A DNA stretch of 64,000 nt. Source: MD308 sp051888795 (GTDB lineage: Bacteria; Bacillota; Clostridia; Lachnospirales; Lachnospiraceae). Below, piece after piece: positions 1-8,686 of the stretch. The DNA lies in contig JBJFCD010000149.1 of the NCBI GenBank assembly GCA_051888795.1, positions 62,001 through 126,000 of the forward strand, written 5' to 3'. The first letter of the stretch is position 1. Every line of letters starts with the position of its first letter. The notes beneath the pieces were generated by a model. The model worked only from the letters and a program-made list of their open reading frames with translations, was not told the DNA's origin and searched no databases. Both the position numbers and the translations under genes were made by a program.

Positions 1-47
1 AACGTACATGGGCTTATGTAAAAGCAATTCTTGCAGCATTGAAATAG
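1..47 (+). CDS. 3' end of an unidentified gene (partial)
   Basis: The window opens inside a frame that ends with TAG at 45-47 and encodes a short tail ending ...VKAILAALK. A terminator-like hairpin follows at 79-119, as expected for the end of a transcription unit. Too little remains to name a family. Another frame is open to position 97, but it runs into the hairpin and is the less likely reading. Confidence 0.35.
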   Translation, partial: RTWAYVKAILAALK

Positions 48-78
48 AAGAATCAATTAAGTATTATAAAAGTATCAT

Positions 79-119
79 AAAAGGATTCATCCCTTAAGAA
101 TAAGAGGTGGGTCCTTTTT
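79..119 (+). terminator. Probable intrinsic terminator
   Basis: AAAAGGA (79-85) pairs with TCCTTTT (112-118) and CCC (91-93) with GGG (109-111), leaving a five-base bulge on the left arm. The right arm runs into five T. It would end the transcript of the partial gene upstream. The bulge lowers confidence. Confidence 0.5.
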
Positions 120-158
120 CATATAGTAAAAAAAACAGAACAGGATAGGCTGTATAAG

Positions 159-896
159 ATGAACAATAAAATCAGATTTCCAGAAAATCTTTTTAGTATT
201 TTTAAAATGATTCTGTATATTTTCGCATTTTCCGTTTTTGCCGTTATATTAATGGAAAATATTCAAAATGCCGGTCATCGAAATGAAATGCAGAAGAAAA
301 CGGTTTCGGACAGTTATTTCCGCGCTGATTTCTTTTCGGAAGAAATGTGGAAAGACGAAGAAATCCTTTCAGATCAATGCAGAAAATATCTTAAAAATGT
401 GGAAAAAGAAGCGAGTTATTATCCAATTCCGGAATCAAGTGTGGATAAGTCATTAAAAACATCTTTCATTAACAGCTGGATGATGGAACGGACATATAAC
501 GGTAAAAGAGGGCATGAAGGAACAGATATTATGGCTTCGGAAAATGTGAGAGGGTTATATCCTGTGGTCAGCATTTCGGATGGAACCGTGACAAACTGCG
601 GATGGCTTGAAAAAGGCGGGTATAGGATTGGAATAACATCGGATAGTGGTACTTATTATTACTACGCTCATTTAGACTCTTATGCTAACATAAAAGAAGG
701 CGACAGGGTAAGGGCCGGGGAATTTATCGGTTATATGGGAGACTCCGGATATGGGCCGGAAGGGACTAAGGGAAAATTTGATGTGCATCTGCATGTAGGA
801 ATTTATTTTTATTGTGAAGGAGAGGAAATAAGCGTAAATCCGTACTATTTACTGAGAGTGCTGCAAAATAATAAATTAAAATACGCTTATTCCTAG
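159..896 (+). CDS. Membrane-anchored M23 (LytM-type) metallopeptidase
   Basis: Likely a zinc endopeptidase or amidase acting on peptidoglycan cross-bridges outside the membrane. Residues 13-32 form one hydrophobic segment, so the protein is probably anchored with its catalytic domain outside. The LytM domain fills residues 115-230 with the expected ligands: H119 and D123 (HxxxD) and H210-L-H212 (HxH), with H171 as the usual extra active-site histidine. All are present, so it should be active rather than a degenerate activator. It stands alone, followed by an RNA-modification operon. The ribosome binding site is weak. The family is clear; the physiological substrate is unknown. Confidence 0.88.
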   Translation: MNNKIRFPENLFSIFKMILYIFAFSVFAVILMENIQNAGHRNEMQKKTVSDSYFRADFFSEEMWKDEEILSDQCRKYLKNVEKEASYYPIPESSVDKSLKTSFINSWMMERTYNGKRGHEGTDIMASENVRGLYPVVSISDGTVTNCGWLEKGGYRIGITSDSGTYYYYAHLDSYANIKEGDRVRAGEFIGYMGDSGYGPEGTKGKFDVHLHVGIYFYCEGEEISVNPYYLLRVLQNNKLKYAYS

Positions 897-958
897 AGTT
901 ATGAAAAAATATATGTTATACTTTATCGTGCGAATAAATTATCATTTGGAGGAATGGC

Positions 959-2338
959 ATGAAGCTGCCTGAAGTTTTTGAACAAAAGATGAGGGAACTT
1001 TTAAAAGAAGAGTTTCCGGAATACATTGCCTGTTATGAAGAACCACGCTATTATGGACTGCGTGTTAATACGCTTAAGATATCTGTGGAAGATTTCAAAA
1101 AGATATGCCCGTTTGAAATCCGTCCGATTCCGTGGATTGAAAATGGATTTTATTATGATGGAGAGAATGTGGTGCCGTCCAAACATCCATATTATTTTGC
1201 GGGATTATATTATCTGCAGGAGCCAAGTGCTATGACGCCGGCAAGCAGACTGCCGGTTGAACAGGGAGATAAAGTTCTGGATGTGTGTGCCGCACCGGGA
1301 GGAAAGGCAACAGAATTAGGAGCAAAGCTTGGAAATACAGGCGTTTTGATTGCCAATGATCTGAGTAATTCCAGAGCAAAAGGACTTCTGAAAAATGTTG
1401 AAGTGTTCGGTATCGGTAATGTACTGGTACTAAGTGAAGAGCCGGGAAAGCTTGAAAATTATTTCCCTGAATACTTTGATAAAATACTGATTGATGCACC
1501 ATGCTCAGGGGAAGGAATGTTTCGGAAAGATAAAAAGATGGTAAAAGCATGGGAAGAACATGGACCGGAGTTCTTCAGTAATATTCAGAAGAGTATTATT
1601 CTGCAGGCTGCCCGGATGCTTAAACCGGGAGGAATGATGCTTTATTCCACTTGTACATTTGACAGCAGGGAAAATGAACAGGTCATTGAACATTTATTAA
1701 AAGAATATCCTGAATTTCATGTTGTTCCTATGAAAGACTACGAAGGTTTTTGCCATGGAATGCCGGAATTTACTGATTTGAAAAATGAAGAGATTGCTGA
1801 TACAGTGCGTATTTTTCCTCATAGGATGAAAGGTGAGGGACATTATCTTGCTCTGCTTCAAAAGGGGCAAACTGTGAGTAACTTTTCTTATGCTCTTCCG
1901 CGTAAGGGAAAGAAAAAGCTGCCGGAGGATCTGGAGCTTTTCCTGAAAGATATTTCGTGGGAGCTTGACAGTACAAGAATGGATATTCATGCAGAGAAAG
2001 TTTATTACATGCCGGAGGATATCCCTGATGTAAAAGGGATCCGTTTCCTTCGTACAGGGCTGCTTCTCGGTGAACTGAAAAAGAACAGATTTGAGCCCAG
2101 TCAGGCACTTGCAATGTGTCTTAAAAAAGAAGAATACACAAAGACACTGGATTTTTCCGCTGAAGATGATAGAATTACGAGATATTTAAAAGGAGAGACA
2201 CTGGAAGTGGATGACCTTGTGGATAATAAAGAAAAAGGCTGGTATCTTGTGTGTGTAGATTCTTACCCTTTGGGATGGGGAAAGCTTTCTAATGGAAATC
2301 TGAAAAATAAATATCTTCCGGGATGGAGGCTATGCTGA
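959..2338 (+). CDS. rsmF: 16S rRNA (cytosine-5) methyltransferase, RsmF/NOL1-NOP2-Sun family
   Basis: SAM-dependent enzyme that methylates a cytosine in rRNA (C1407 in the E. coli RsmF case). The Rossmann methyltransferase domain shows the SAM loop VLDVCAAPGGK (106-116), the DAPCSGEGMF motif with C182, and the STC motif with catalytic C232. These two cysteines are the release and nucleophile pair of m5C methyltransferases. A C-terminal extension of about 200 residues matches the RNA-binding tail of RsmF-like proteins. TTTGGAGGAATGGC is a strong Shine-Dalgarno site before the ATG. Its TGA overlaps the start of the next gene, so the two are translationally coupled. The exact target base is inferred from the family. 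Confidence 0.88.
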   Translation: MKLPEVFEQKMRELLKEEFPEYIACYEEPRYYGLRVNTLKISVEDFKKICPFEIRPIPWIENGFYYDGENVVPSKHPYYFAGLYYLQEPSAMTPASRLPVEQGDKVLDVCAAPGGKATELGAKLGNTGVLIANDLSNSRAKGLLKNVEVFGIGNVLVLSEEPGKLENYFPEYFDKILIDAPCSGEGMFRKDKKMVKAWEEHGPEFFSNIQKSIILQAARMLKPGGMMLYSTCTFDSRENEQVIEHLLKEYPEFHVVPMKDYEGFCHGMPEFTDLKNEEIADTVRIFPHRMKGEGHYLALLQKGQTVSNFSYALPRKGKKKLPEDLELFLKDISWELDSTRMDIHAEKVYYMPEDIPDVKGIRFLRTGLLLGELKKNRFEPSQALAMCLKKEEYTKTLDFSAEDDRITRYLKGETLEVDDLVDNKEKGWYLVCVDSYPLGWGKLSNGNLKNKYLPGWRLC

Positions 2339-3057
2339 TGCTGAGACTGGATAAATTTCTTGCTGATATGGGAATCGGAACAAGACAGGAAGTGAAAAAA
2401 ATTATTCGACAGGGAAGAATCCGTGTTGACGGTGAGGTTATTAAAAAGCCAGAATATAAAGTGGACGAACTTCATCAACAGGTGATGGCAGATCAGCTTC
2501 CTGTAGGATACGAGGTGTTTGAGTATTATATGCTGAACAAACCTGCTGGGGTCATATCTGCTACAGAGGATACAAATGCGAAAACAGTGATCGATCTGAT
2601 TGATACAAAAAAGAGAAAAGATCTGTTCCCTGTGGGAAGACTTGATAAAGATACAGAAGGATTGCTTCTTATCACGAATGACGGAGCACTGGCTCACAGA
2701 CTTCTTTCTCCCAAACATCATGTTGATAAATGCTATTACGCCAGGATAAGCGGAATTGTCGACGAGGAAGACTGCTCTGCTTTTAAAATGGGTATCAATA
2801 TCGGAACACATGAAAAAGAAGAGTGGACAAGGCCCGGTGAGCTTGAAATTATTAAGGCAGATAAGGACGCCGGTATCTCAGAAATCCGTCTGACGATTCA
2901 GGAAGGAAAATATCATCAGGTAAAAAGAATGTTTCTTTCCAGAGGAAAAGAAGTTGTTTATCTTAAACGAGAGCGTATGGGGAATCTCATCCTGGATGAA
3001 AAACTATCTCCGGGAGAGTACAGAAAGCTGACAGATGAGGAGATTAGAAATTTGTGA
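2338..3057 (+). CDS. RsuA/RluB/RluE-family pseudouridine synthase
   Basis: Converts uridine to pseudouridine in rRNA. An N-terminal S4 RNA-binding domain (about 1-60) precedes the synthase domain with the RLDKDTEGLL motif and catalytic D103. I place the start at 2338, where ATG overlaps the TGA of rsmF (TGATG) and GGATGGAGG sits at a good distance. An in-frame ATG at 2323 would put the Shine-Dalgarno sequence inside the gene, and the one at 2332 lies too close to it. It ends with another TGATG overlap onto the HAD gene. The target site cannot be read from sequence: RsuA (16S U516) and RluB (23S U2605) are both possible. Confidence 0.85.
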   Translation: MLRLDKFLADMGIGTRQEVKKIIRQGRIRVDGEVIKKPEYKVDELHQQVMADQLPVGYEVFEYYMLNKPAGVISATEDTNAKTVIDLIDTKKRKDLFPVGRLDKDTEGLLLITNDGALAHRLLSPKHHVDKCYYARISGIVDEEDCSAFKMGINIGTHEKEEWTRPGELEIIKADKDAGISEIRLTIQEGKYHQVKRMFLSRGKEVVYLKRERMGNLILDEKLSPGEYRKLTDEEIRNL

Positions 3058-3731
3058 TGAAATTACTGGAAAATATGGATGCGTTAATCTTTGACCTGGA
3101 TGGAACTCTGGTAGATTCCATGTGGGTCTGGGTAGCAATTGATAAAGAATATCTGAAAAAATACAATTTGAAAGAGCCTGATGATTTTTATGAAAATATG
3201 GAAGGGAAAAGCTACTCTGAAGTGGCCAGGTATTATCAGGAGATTTTCCCGGAGCTCCCCTGCACTTTAGATGAGATCATGGATGAGTGGACTGAGATGG
3301 CACATGAAAAATATATGACACAGGTTCCTTTGAAGCAAGGAGCAAAACAGTTTCTGAAGGAAGTTAAAAGATTAGGGATCCGTACAGGAATCGCGACGAG
3401 CAATTCAAAAGAAATGGTCACGGATACTTTGAAAGCATTGGGAGTAGACGATCTCTTTGATTCAGTGAGAAGTGCATGTGAAGTACAGGCAGGAAAACCA
3501 TCTCCGGATGTGTACCTTCTTGTGTCAGAGGATCTCAAAGTAAATCCTGAAAAATGTCTCGTATTTGAAGATGTTCCGATGGGAATCCTTGCCGGAAAGA
3601 ATGCAGGAATGAAAGTCTGTGCTGTTGAAGATGAATTTTCAAAGATCCAGGAAGACAAAAAGAGAGAATTAGCTGATTATTATATAAAAGATTACTATGA
3701 TATTATGAATCAGACGTATGAGGTGCTGTAA
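3057..3731 (+). CDS. HAD-superfamily hydrolase, beta-phosphoglucomutase-like subfamily
   Basis: Probable small-molecule phosphatase or phosphomutase. HAD motif I is DLDGTLVDS with D13 and D15, a helical cap follows, motif II lies in ATSNS, and the distal motif is VFEDVPMGILAGKNAG. The DxDGT/S form and the alpha-helical cap fit the beta-PGM/phosphoglycolate phosphatase branch. The ATG at 3057 overlaps the TGA of the preceding synthase; a GTG at 3054 is an alternative. AGATGAGGAG upstream serves as ribosome binding site. The substrate cannot be predicted, because this branch is notoriously promiscuous. The gene sits in an RNA-modification operon, which does not clarify its role. Confidence 0.82.
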   Translation: MKLLENMDALIFDLDGTLVDSMWVWVAIDKEYLKKYNLKEPDDFYENMEGKSYSEVARYYQEIFPELPCTLDEIMDEWTEMAHEKYMTQVPLKQGAKQFLKEVKRLGIRTGIATSNSKEMVTDTLKALGVDDLFDSVRSACEVQAGKPSPDVYLLVSEDLKVNPEKCLVFEDVPMGILAGKNAGMKVCAVEDEFSKIQEDKKRELADYYIKDYYDIMNQTYEVL

Positions 3732-3733
3732 GA

Positions 3734-5650
3734 ATGACAAAAGGTTTTTTACCAATCTGTAAAGAAGATATGTATGAGCGTGGGTGGGACAGGCTTGATT
3801 TTGTCTATGTTTCCGGCGATGCGTATGTGGACCATCCATCGTTCGGACCGGCAATCATTATGCGCACACTGGAAGCCCATGGATACCGAGTTGGAATTAT
3901 CGCACAGCCGGACTGGAGAGACAAAAAAAGCATTATGGAATTTGGGGAGCCGAGGCTTGCCTTTTTGGTGTCCAGTGGAAATATGGATTCCATGGTGAAT
4001 CACTACAGCGTTTCAAAAAAGCGCCGGAGGACAGATGCTTTTACTCCGGGAGGTGTGATGGGAAAACGCCCGGATTATGCGGCTGTTGTATATGGAAATC
4101 TCATTCGTCAGGTATATAAAAAAACCCCAGTCATTCTGGGAGGCATTGAGGCGAGCCTTCGCAGAATGGCTCATTATGATTACTGGTCTGACAGACTGAA
4201 AAGATCGATTCTTCTGGATTCCGGGGCGGACCTCATTTCTTACGGAATGGGGGAACACTCTATCGTTGAGATTGCAGAAGCGCTGGATGCAGGGATTGAT
4301 GTAAGAGATCTTACTTATATTGCGGGAACAGTCTGTAAGGTTAAGAGTCTCGAAAATGTATATGACGCTGTTTTGCTTCCTTCTTATGAGGAACTTAAGG
4401 ACGATAAATTAAATTATGCAAAGAGCTTTTACACACAATATTGTAATACAGATCCGTTTTCAGGAAAAAGACTTGTGGAACCTTATGGAGAATATCTGTA
4501 CATTGTACAGAATCCCCCCGCGCTTCCTCTCACAAAGGAAGAGATGGATGAGATTTACGGATATCCTTATATGCGCACTTATCATCCGTCCTATGAATCT
4601 CTGGGAGGGGTCCCGGCTATTTCCGAGGTGAAGTTCAGTCTTGTAAACAATAGAGGATGCTTTGGCGGTTGCAATTTCTGTGCGCTTACCTTTCACCAGG
4701 GAAGGATCATGCAGGTACGCAGTCACGAGTCACTGCTCAAAGAGGCAAAAGAATTTACAAAAGACCCGGATTTTAAAGGATATATTCACGATGTAGGAGG
4801 ACCTACCGCTAATTTCAGACAGCCATCCTGCCAAAAGCAGCTGACTGCAGGTGTATGTAAAAACCGGCAGTGTCTGTTCCCGAAACCATGTAAAAATCTT
4901 ACGGTTGATCATAGTGATTATGTGCAACTTTTAAGAAAGCTTAGAGAAATTCCGGAAGTGAAGAAAGTATTTATCCGTTCGGGAATTCGATTTGATTATG
5001 TGATGGCAGATAATGATGATACTTTTTTCAGAGAGCTCTGTGAATATCATATCAGTGGGCAGCTTAAGGTAGCGCCGGAGCATGTATCTGACAAAGTACT
5101 TCAGAAAATGGGAAAGCCTGAAAACAGTGTATACCGGGCTTTTACAAAAAAATATGAGCAGGTGAATAAAAGCCTTCACAAAGATCAGTATCTTGTTCCG
5201 TATCTGATGTCTTCACATCCGGGGTCTACGCTTAAGGAAGCTGTAGAACTTGCAGAATATTTAAGAGATATCGGTCATATGCCGGAGCAGGTACAGGATT
5301 TTTATCCTACACCGTCAACAATATCTACCTGCATGTACTATACAGGAGTTGATCCGAGAGATATGTCTAAGGTCTATGTGCCGAAAAATCCACATGAAAA
5401 AGCAATGCAGAGAGCATTGATGCAGTACAGAGATCCAAAGAATTATGATCTGGTGCTGGAAGCACTTAAGAAAACCGGACGAATGGATCTGGTTGGATAT
5501 GATAAAAAATGTCTGATTCGTCCGAGAAAGAACGGCGATTTTTCTTCTACGAGAGAAAGCGTCATTATAAACGGAAAAGGATCGGACAAAACAATACAGA
5601 AATCTAAGAAAAAGAAGACTATTCGCAATGTTCATAGGAAGAAGAGATAG
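3734..5650 (+). CDS. YgiQ-family radical SAM protein
   Basis: Large radical-SAM protein of unknown reaction. The N-terminal region (about 1-290) holds the YgiQ signature around YVSGDAYVDHPSFG. The radical-SAM core carries the cluster motif CxxxCxxC with C309, C313 and C316. A cysteine-rich stretch around residues 365-385 (PSCQ...GVCKNRQCLFPKPC) may hold further metal ligands. The C-terminal tail is very basic (KSKKKKTIRNVHRKKR) and could bind nucleic acid. It starts two bases after the HAD gene, so it is co-transcribed. The length of 638 aa is normal for the family. The family assignment is firm, the activity unknown. Confidence 0.88.
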   Translation: MTKGFLPICKEDMYERGWDRLDFVYVSGDAYVDHPSFGPAIIMRTLEAHGYRVGIIAQPDWRDKKSIMEFGEPRLAFLVSSGNMDSMVNHYSVSKKRRRTDAFTPGGVMGKRPDYAAVVYGNLIRQVYKKTPVILGGIEASLRRMAHYDYWSDRLKRSILLDSGADLISYGMGEHSIVEIAEALDAGIDVRDLTYIAGTVCKVKSLENVYDAVLLPSYEELKDDKLNYAKSFYTQYCNTDPFSGKRLVEPYGEYLYIVQNPPALPLTKEEMDEIYGYPYMRTYHPSYESLGGVPAISEVKFSLVNNRGCFGGCNFCALTFHQGRIMQVRSHESLLKEAKEFTKDPDFKGYIHDVGGPTANFRQPSCQKQLTAGVCKNRQCLFPKPCKNLTVDHSDYVQLLRKLREIPEVKKVFIRSGIRFDYVMADNDDTFFRELCEYHISGQLKVAPEHVSDKVLQKMGKPENSVYRAFTKKYEQVNKSLHKDQYLVPYLMSSHPGSTLKEAVELAEYLRDIGHMPEQVQDFYPTPSTISTCMYYTGVDPRDMSKVYVPKNPHEKAMQRALMQYRDPKNYDLVLEALKKTGRMDLVGYDKKCLIRPRKNGDFSSTRESVIINGKGSDKTIQKSKKKKTIRNVHRKKR

Positions 5651-5672
5651 AGAAACGAGGAGATGATATAAT

Positions 5673-6434
5673 ATGCGGATTGCATTGATCACAGGAGCTT
5701 CATCGGGAATCGGAAGGGAGTTTGCAAGACAAATTCCAAAGCTGTATAAAGATCTGGATGCTGTCTGGCTTGTTGCCAGAAGGACGGACCGTCTAAAACA
5801 ACTGGAATCAGAATTAGATATCCCTGTACAAATATTTGATGGAGATCTGACAAGAGATTATATATACGAACGGATTGAGAATGAACTGAGCCGAAAAAGA
5901 GCAGATATACGAATGCTTGTAAACTGTGCAGGATACGGAAAGGCTGGCATTTTTCGAGGGAGTGATGAAAAGAGCCAGCTTGGGATGATCGATCTTAACT
6001 GTCGGGCACTGACTAAGATGATCCATGTGTGCTTGCCTTTCTTTTCCGGAGGGAGCAGAATCATTAATCTTGCATCTGCAGCAAGCTTTTCACCGCAGCC
6101 GGGATTTGCTGTGTATGCAGCAAGTAAATCTTATGTAAAAAGTCTTTCCTATGCACTTGGTGCTGAACTTAACGAACGAGGCATTTACGTGACGTGTGTC
6201 TGTCCGGGACCGGTAGATACGGAATTTTTCGAAAGATCCGGAGAACTTCCGGGAAAAGAAAAGCTCTTGAAAAAAGCACCTGTAGAGAAAGTGGTACATA
6301 AAGCACTTCTTGATGCGGCCCGGAAAAGAAAGAGTTCGGTTTATGGTTTTTCCATGCAGTCGGTAAGAATAGGAACAAAAATTCTGCCATCTTTTGTATC
6401 AACAGAATTTATGAGATTGTTCAATAATATATAG
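5673..6434 (+). CDS. Short-chain dehydrogenase/reductase (SDR), NAD(P)-dependent
   Basis: Classical SDR oxidoreductase. The cofactor-binding TGASSGIG (7-14), the NCAG motif, the catalytic Y148 and K152 (YAASK), and PGPVDT after the active site are all intact. Basic residues after the glycine motif (ARRTDR) suggest NADPH preference. The C-terminal region is somewhat hydrophobic. An SD-like CGAGGAGATG precedes the ATG. It follows the ygiQ-like gene by 22 bases and is probably in the same operon. Substrate unknown. Confidence 0.85.
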   Translation: MRIALITGASSGIGREFARQIPKLYKDLDAVWLVARRTDRLKQLESELDIPVQIFDGDLTRDYIYERIENELSRKRADIRMLVNCAGYGKAGIFRGSDEKSQLGMIDLNCRALTKMIHVCLPFFSGGSRIINLASAASFSPQPGFAVYAASKSYVKSLSYALGAELNERGIYVTCVCPGPVDTEFFERSGELPGKEKLLKKAPVEKVVHKALLDAARKRKSSVYGFSMQSVRIGTKILPSFVSTEFMRLFNNI

Positions 6435-6453
6435 AAATAAGGGAGTGTAAATC

Positions 6454-7029
6454 ATGAGTATACAAAAAGGACAGCCGGGCTACATTAAAGCCCAGAAAAC
6501 AAAATATCTGATGTGGACAGTTGCGGAATTTGCAATTGTTATTGCGCTTGTTGTGCTCGGATATATCCAGACAGGATCCAGACTGAATCTGTTTACGGTT
6601 ATTGCAATCGTTGGCTGCCTTCCGGCGTCAAAGATGCTGGTGGAGTTTATTGCCATGGCACCACATAAAAGTATTGAACCTGAAAAATTCAAGGAAATTA
6701 CTGAAAAAGCGCCTATGCTGACAAAAGTTTATGATATGATCATAACCGGTAATGATAAAGTAATGCCTGTGGATGTATTTGTAATCTCAGGTCACACAGT
6801 GTGCGGTTATACAAGCAGTAAGAAAACAGATGAAGTAAAAGTTGCAAGATATTTGAAAGAAATGCTTCACAATAACCGGTTTGATAAGGTAACAGTAAAA
6901 GTTTTTCACGACTATACTGCATTTATCACTCGTGCTGAAGGAATGAACAGTATTGCGACCGTAGAGCAGCCGGAGACGAAAAAGAAAGAGAAAAGGATAC
7001 GTCAACTGATCTTGACGACCTCTATGTAA
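6454..7029 (+). CDS. Conserved two-TM membrane protein of unknown function
   Basis: 191 residues that I do not recognise as a characterised family. Two hydrophobic helices lie near the N-terminus (about 21-41 and 46-66), separated by a short loop with GSRLN. A soluble domain of about 120 residues follows, rich in alternating beta/alpha character (VMPVDVFVISGHTVCGYT...), then a basic tail (KKKEKRIR). The soluble part is probably cytoplasmic if the helical hairpin is inserted with both ends inside. A good GGGAGTG site precedes the ATG. It lies two bases before the RluA-type gene and is surely co-transcribed with it. Confidence 0.7.
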   Translation: MSIQKGQPGYIKAQKTKYLMWTVAEFAIVIALVVLGYIQTGSRLNLFTVIAIVGCLPASKMLVEFIAMAPHKSIEPEKFKEITEKAPMLTKVYDMIITGNDKVMPVDVFVISGHTVCGYTSSKKTDEVKVARYLKEMLHNNRFDKVTVKVFHDYTAFITRAEGMNSIATVEQPETKKKEKRIRQLILTTSM

Positions 7030-7031
7030 TT

Positions 7032-8093
7032 ATGAGAGAACTTAATATTCATGGAAACGAGGCCGGACAACGGCTGGATAAATATTTAAAAAAATATTTC
7101 AAAGAAGCACCGGGGAGTTTTATTTATAAGATGCTCCGTAAAAAAAACATTGTATTAAACGGGAAGAAAGCTGATGGAAGTGAAAAGCTCTCTGTTGGTG
7201 ACAAAGTGAAATTATTTTTATCAGACGAAACCATTGAGAAGTTTTCCGGTGGGCAAAATGTAAAAGTAAATAGAAACAGTGATCTTATGAAAAAAGGAAG
7301 AAAGATTCATATTCCTGTTATTTATGAAGATTCTCAGGTGCTGTTTCTTAACAAGCCTTCCGGAATGCTGTCACAAAAAGCAGTACCATCAGATTTTTCG
7401 CTGAATGAATATGTAATTTCTTATCTTCTTGAAAAAGAGGAGATTACAGAAGAAGAACTCTGTACTTTTCGACCGTCGATCTGTAACCGGCTGGATCGGA
7501 ATACAAGCGGAATCATTGCGGCAGGAAAAACTCTCGCCGGGTTACAGGAACTTTCGGAACTGTTCAGGTATCGCAACCTGAAAAAATATTATCTTTGTAT
7601 TGTAAAAGGCAGAATAAAAGAACCTGCTTATATTAACGGATATTTAAAAAGGGATCTGAATGCTCATAAAGTAACTGTCATGACAGAGGAAGAATTAAAA
7701 AAAGCAGAAGATAAAGAGCAGTTTTTACCGATAGAAACAGAATATATTCCGTTGGCGTACAGTGACAAAATGACACTTTTAAAAGTACATCTGATAACCG
7801 GACGTACACATCAGATCCGTGCGCATCTTGCGTCACAGGGACATCCTGTTGCAGGTGATTATAAATATGGAGACAGAATATTTAATGAACCGTTTAAGAA
7901 ACAGTATCGGATTGAAGATCAGCTTCTCCATGCATATGAACTGAAAATGCCGGAACTTGCAGGAACACTCAAGGAAATTTCCGGAAAAACTTTTACTGCA
8001 GAGGTGCCGCCGGTTTTCTGGAAAGTAATTAAGGAGACATCATGGGAACATGGAATTCAAGAGGCCTTAGAGGTTCAACATTTGAAGATATGA
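7032..8093 (+). CDS. RluA-family pseudouridine synthase (RluC/RluD-like)
   Basis: Pseudouridine synthase for 23S rRNA, or possibly tRNA. An S4 domain covers about 1-65 and the catalytic domain shows CNRLDRNTSG with the nucleophile D155, followed by the family motif TGRTHQIRAHL. The length of 353 aa is slightly long for RluD. The 3' end overlaps recU by 52 bases, so the two are translationally coupled. A second RluA-family gene lies at 41382-42305 on the other strand, so the two probably have different target sites. Confidence 0.88.
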   Translation: MRELNIHGNEAGQRLDKYLKKYFKEAPGSFIYKMLRKKNIVLNGKKADGSEKLSVGDKVKLFLSDETIEKFSGGQNVKVNRNSDLMKKGRKIHIPVIYEDSQVLFLNKPSGMLSQKAVPSDFSLNEYVISYLLEKEEITEEELCTFRPSICNRLDRNTSGIIAAGKTLAGLQELSELFRYRNLKKYYLCIVKGRIKEPAYINGYLKRDLNAHKVTVMTEEELKKAEDKEQFLPIETEYIPLAYSDKMTLLKVHLITGRTHQIRAHLASQGHPVAGDYKYGDRIFNEPFKKQYRIEDQLLHAYELKMPELAGTLKEISGKTFTAEVPPVFWKVIKETSWEHGIQEALEVQHLKI

Positions 8094-8578
8094 TAAACCG
8101 GACAAATGAACGGTATGAAGAAAAGCATCTTGCGCTGATACAGAAGATACCGACGCCGATCACTCCCGTGAAAATGGATAAAGAACACCGCCAGATTACA
8201 TTGGCCTATTTTGATCAGAGAAGTACCGTTGACTATATAGGGGCAGTGCAGGGAATACCTGTATGTTTTGATGCAAAAGAATGTGTTTCCGATACATTCC
8301 CGCTTCAGAACATACATGAGCATCAGGTGAAATTCATGGGAAAATTTGAACAGCAGGGAGGAATTTCCTTTTTGCTGATCTACTATTCGGCAAAAAACAT
8401 TATTTACTATATGCGCTACGAAGAAATGTCCGGGTTCTGGGACAGGGCAAAAAAAGGCGGAAGAAAAAGCATTCGTTTTGACGAACTTGATGAGAGTTTT
8501 TTCTTTGAACCAAAACAGGGAGTTTATATCCCATATCTTGATATGATGAATCATGATCTGGAAATAAGGGAGAAATGA
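8042..8578 (+). CDS. recU: Holliday junction resolvase RecU
   Basis: Structure-specific endonuclease that cuts four-way DNA junctions in Gram-positive bacteria, working with RuvAB. The N-terminal WNSRGLRGSTFEDMIN stretch and the nuclease core STVDYIGAVQG...CFDAKE (acidic D...D.E.K pattern) match the RecU family. The start inside the preceding gene is supported by AATTAAGGAGACATC directly before ATG 8042. The length of 178 aa is normal. In bacilli recU is paired with a penicillin-binding protein gene; here it is paired with a pseudouridine synthase. A non-coding gap with a strong promoter follows. Confidence 0.88.
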   Translation: MGTWNSRGLRGSTFEDMINRTNERYEEKHLALIQKIPTPITPVKMDKEHRQITLAYFDQRSTVDYIGAVQGIPVCFDAKECVSDTFPLQNIHEHQVKFMGKFEQQGGISFLLIYYSAKNIIYYMRYEEMSGFWDRAKKGGRKSIRFDELDESFFFEPKQGVYIPYLDMMNHDLEIREK

Positions 8579-8599
8579 TTTACAGATTTATGAGTACAC

Positions 8600-8628
8600 T
8601 TGACAAGTGAAAGTAATGATTTTATAAT
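8600..8628 (+). promoter_or_regulatory. Consensus sigma-A promoter of the his operon
   Basis: TTGACA at 8600-8605 and TATAAT at 8623-8628 are separated by exactly 17 bases, so both hexamers match the sigma-A consensus perfectly. The predicted leader to the hisZ ATG is only about 50 bases. It holds a small inverted repeat (ACACTAAAGTGT) and TCGGGAGG as ribosome binding site. There is no room for a T-box or leader-peptide attenuator, so regulation, if any, would be by a repressor or by enzyme feedback. Confidence 0.85.
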
Positions 8629-8686
8629 TCTATAAGGTTTTTAACATGGTAGCACACTAAAGTGTTTCGGGAGGTATAAATATAAT

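Noticed and set aside
2263..2811. Long minus-strand frames opposite the plus-strand genes (here and at many similar places)
   Set aside because: They lie entirely opposite well-identified genes, lack ribosome binding sites and encode no recognisable motifs.
8629..8686. T-box or His leader peptide upstream of hisZ
   Set aside because: The leader is about 50 bases, with no stem I anticodon region, T-box sequence or terminator; only a small ACAC/GTGT repeat.
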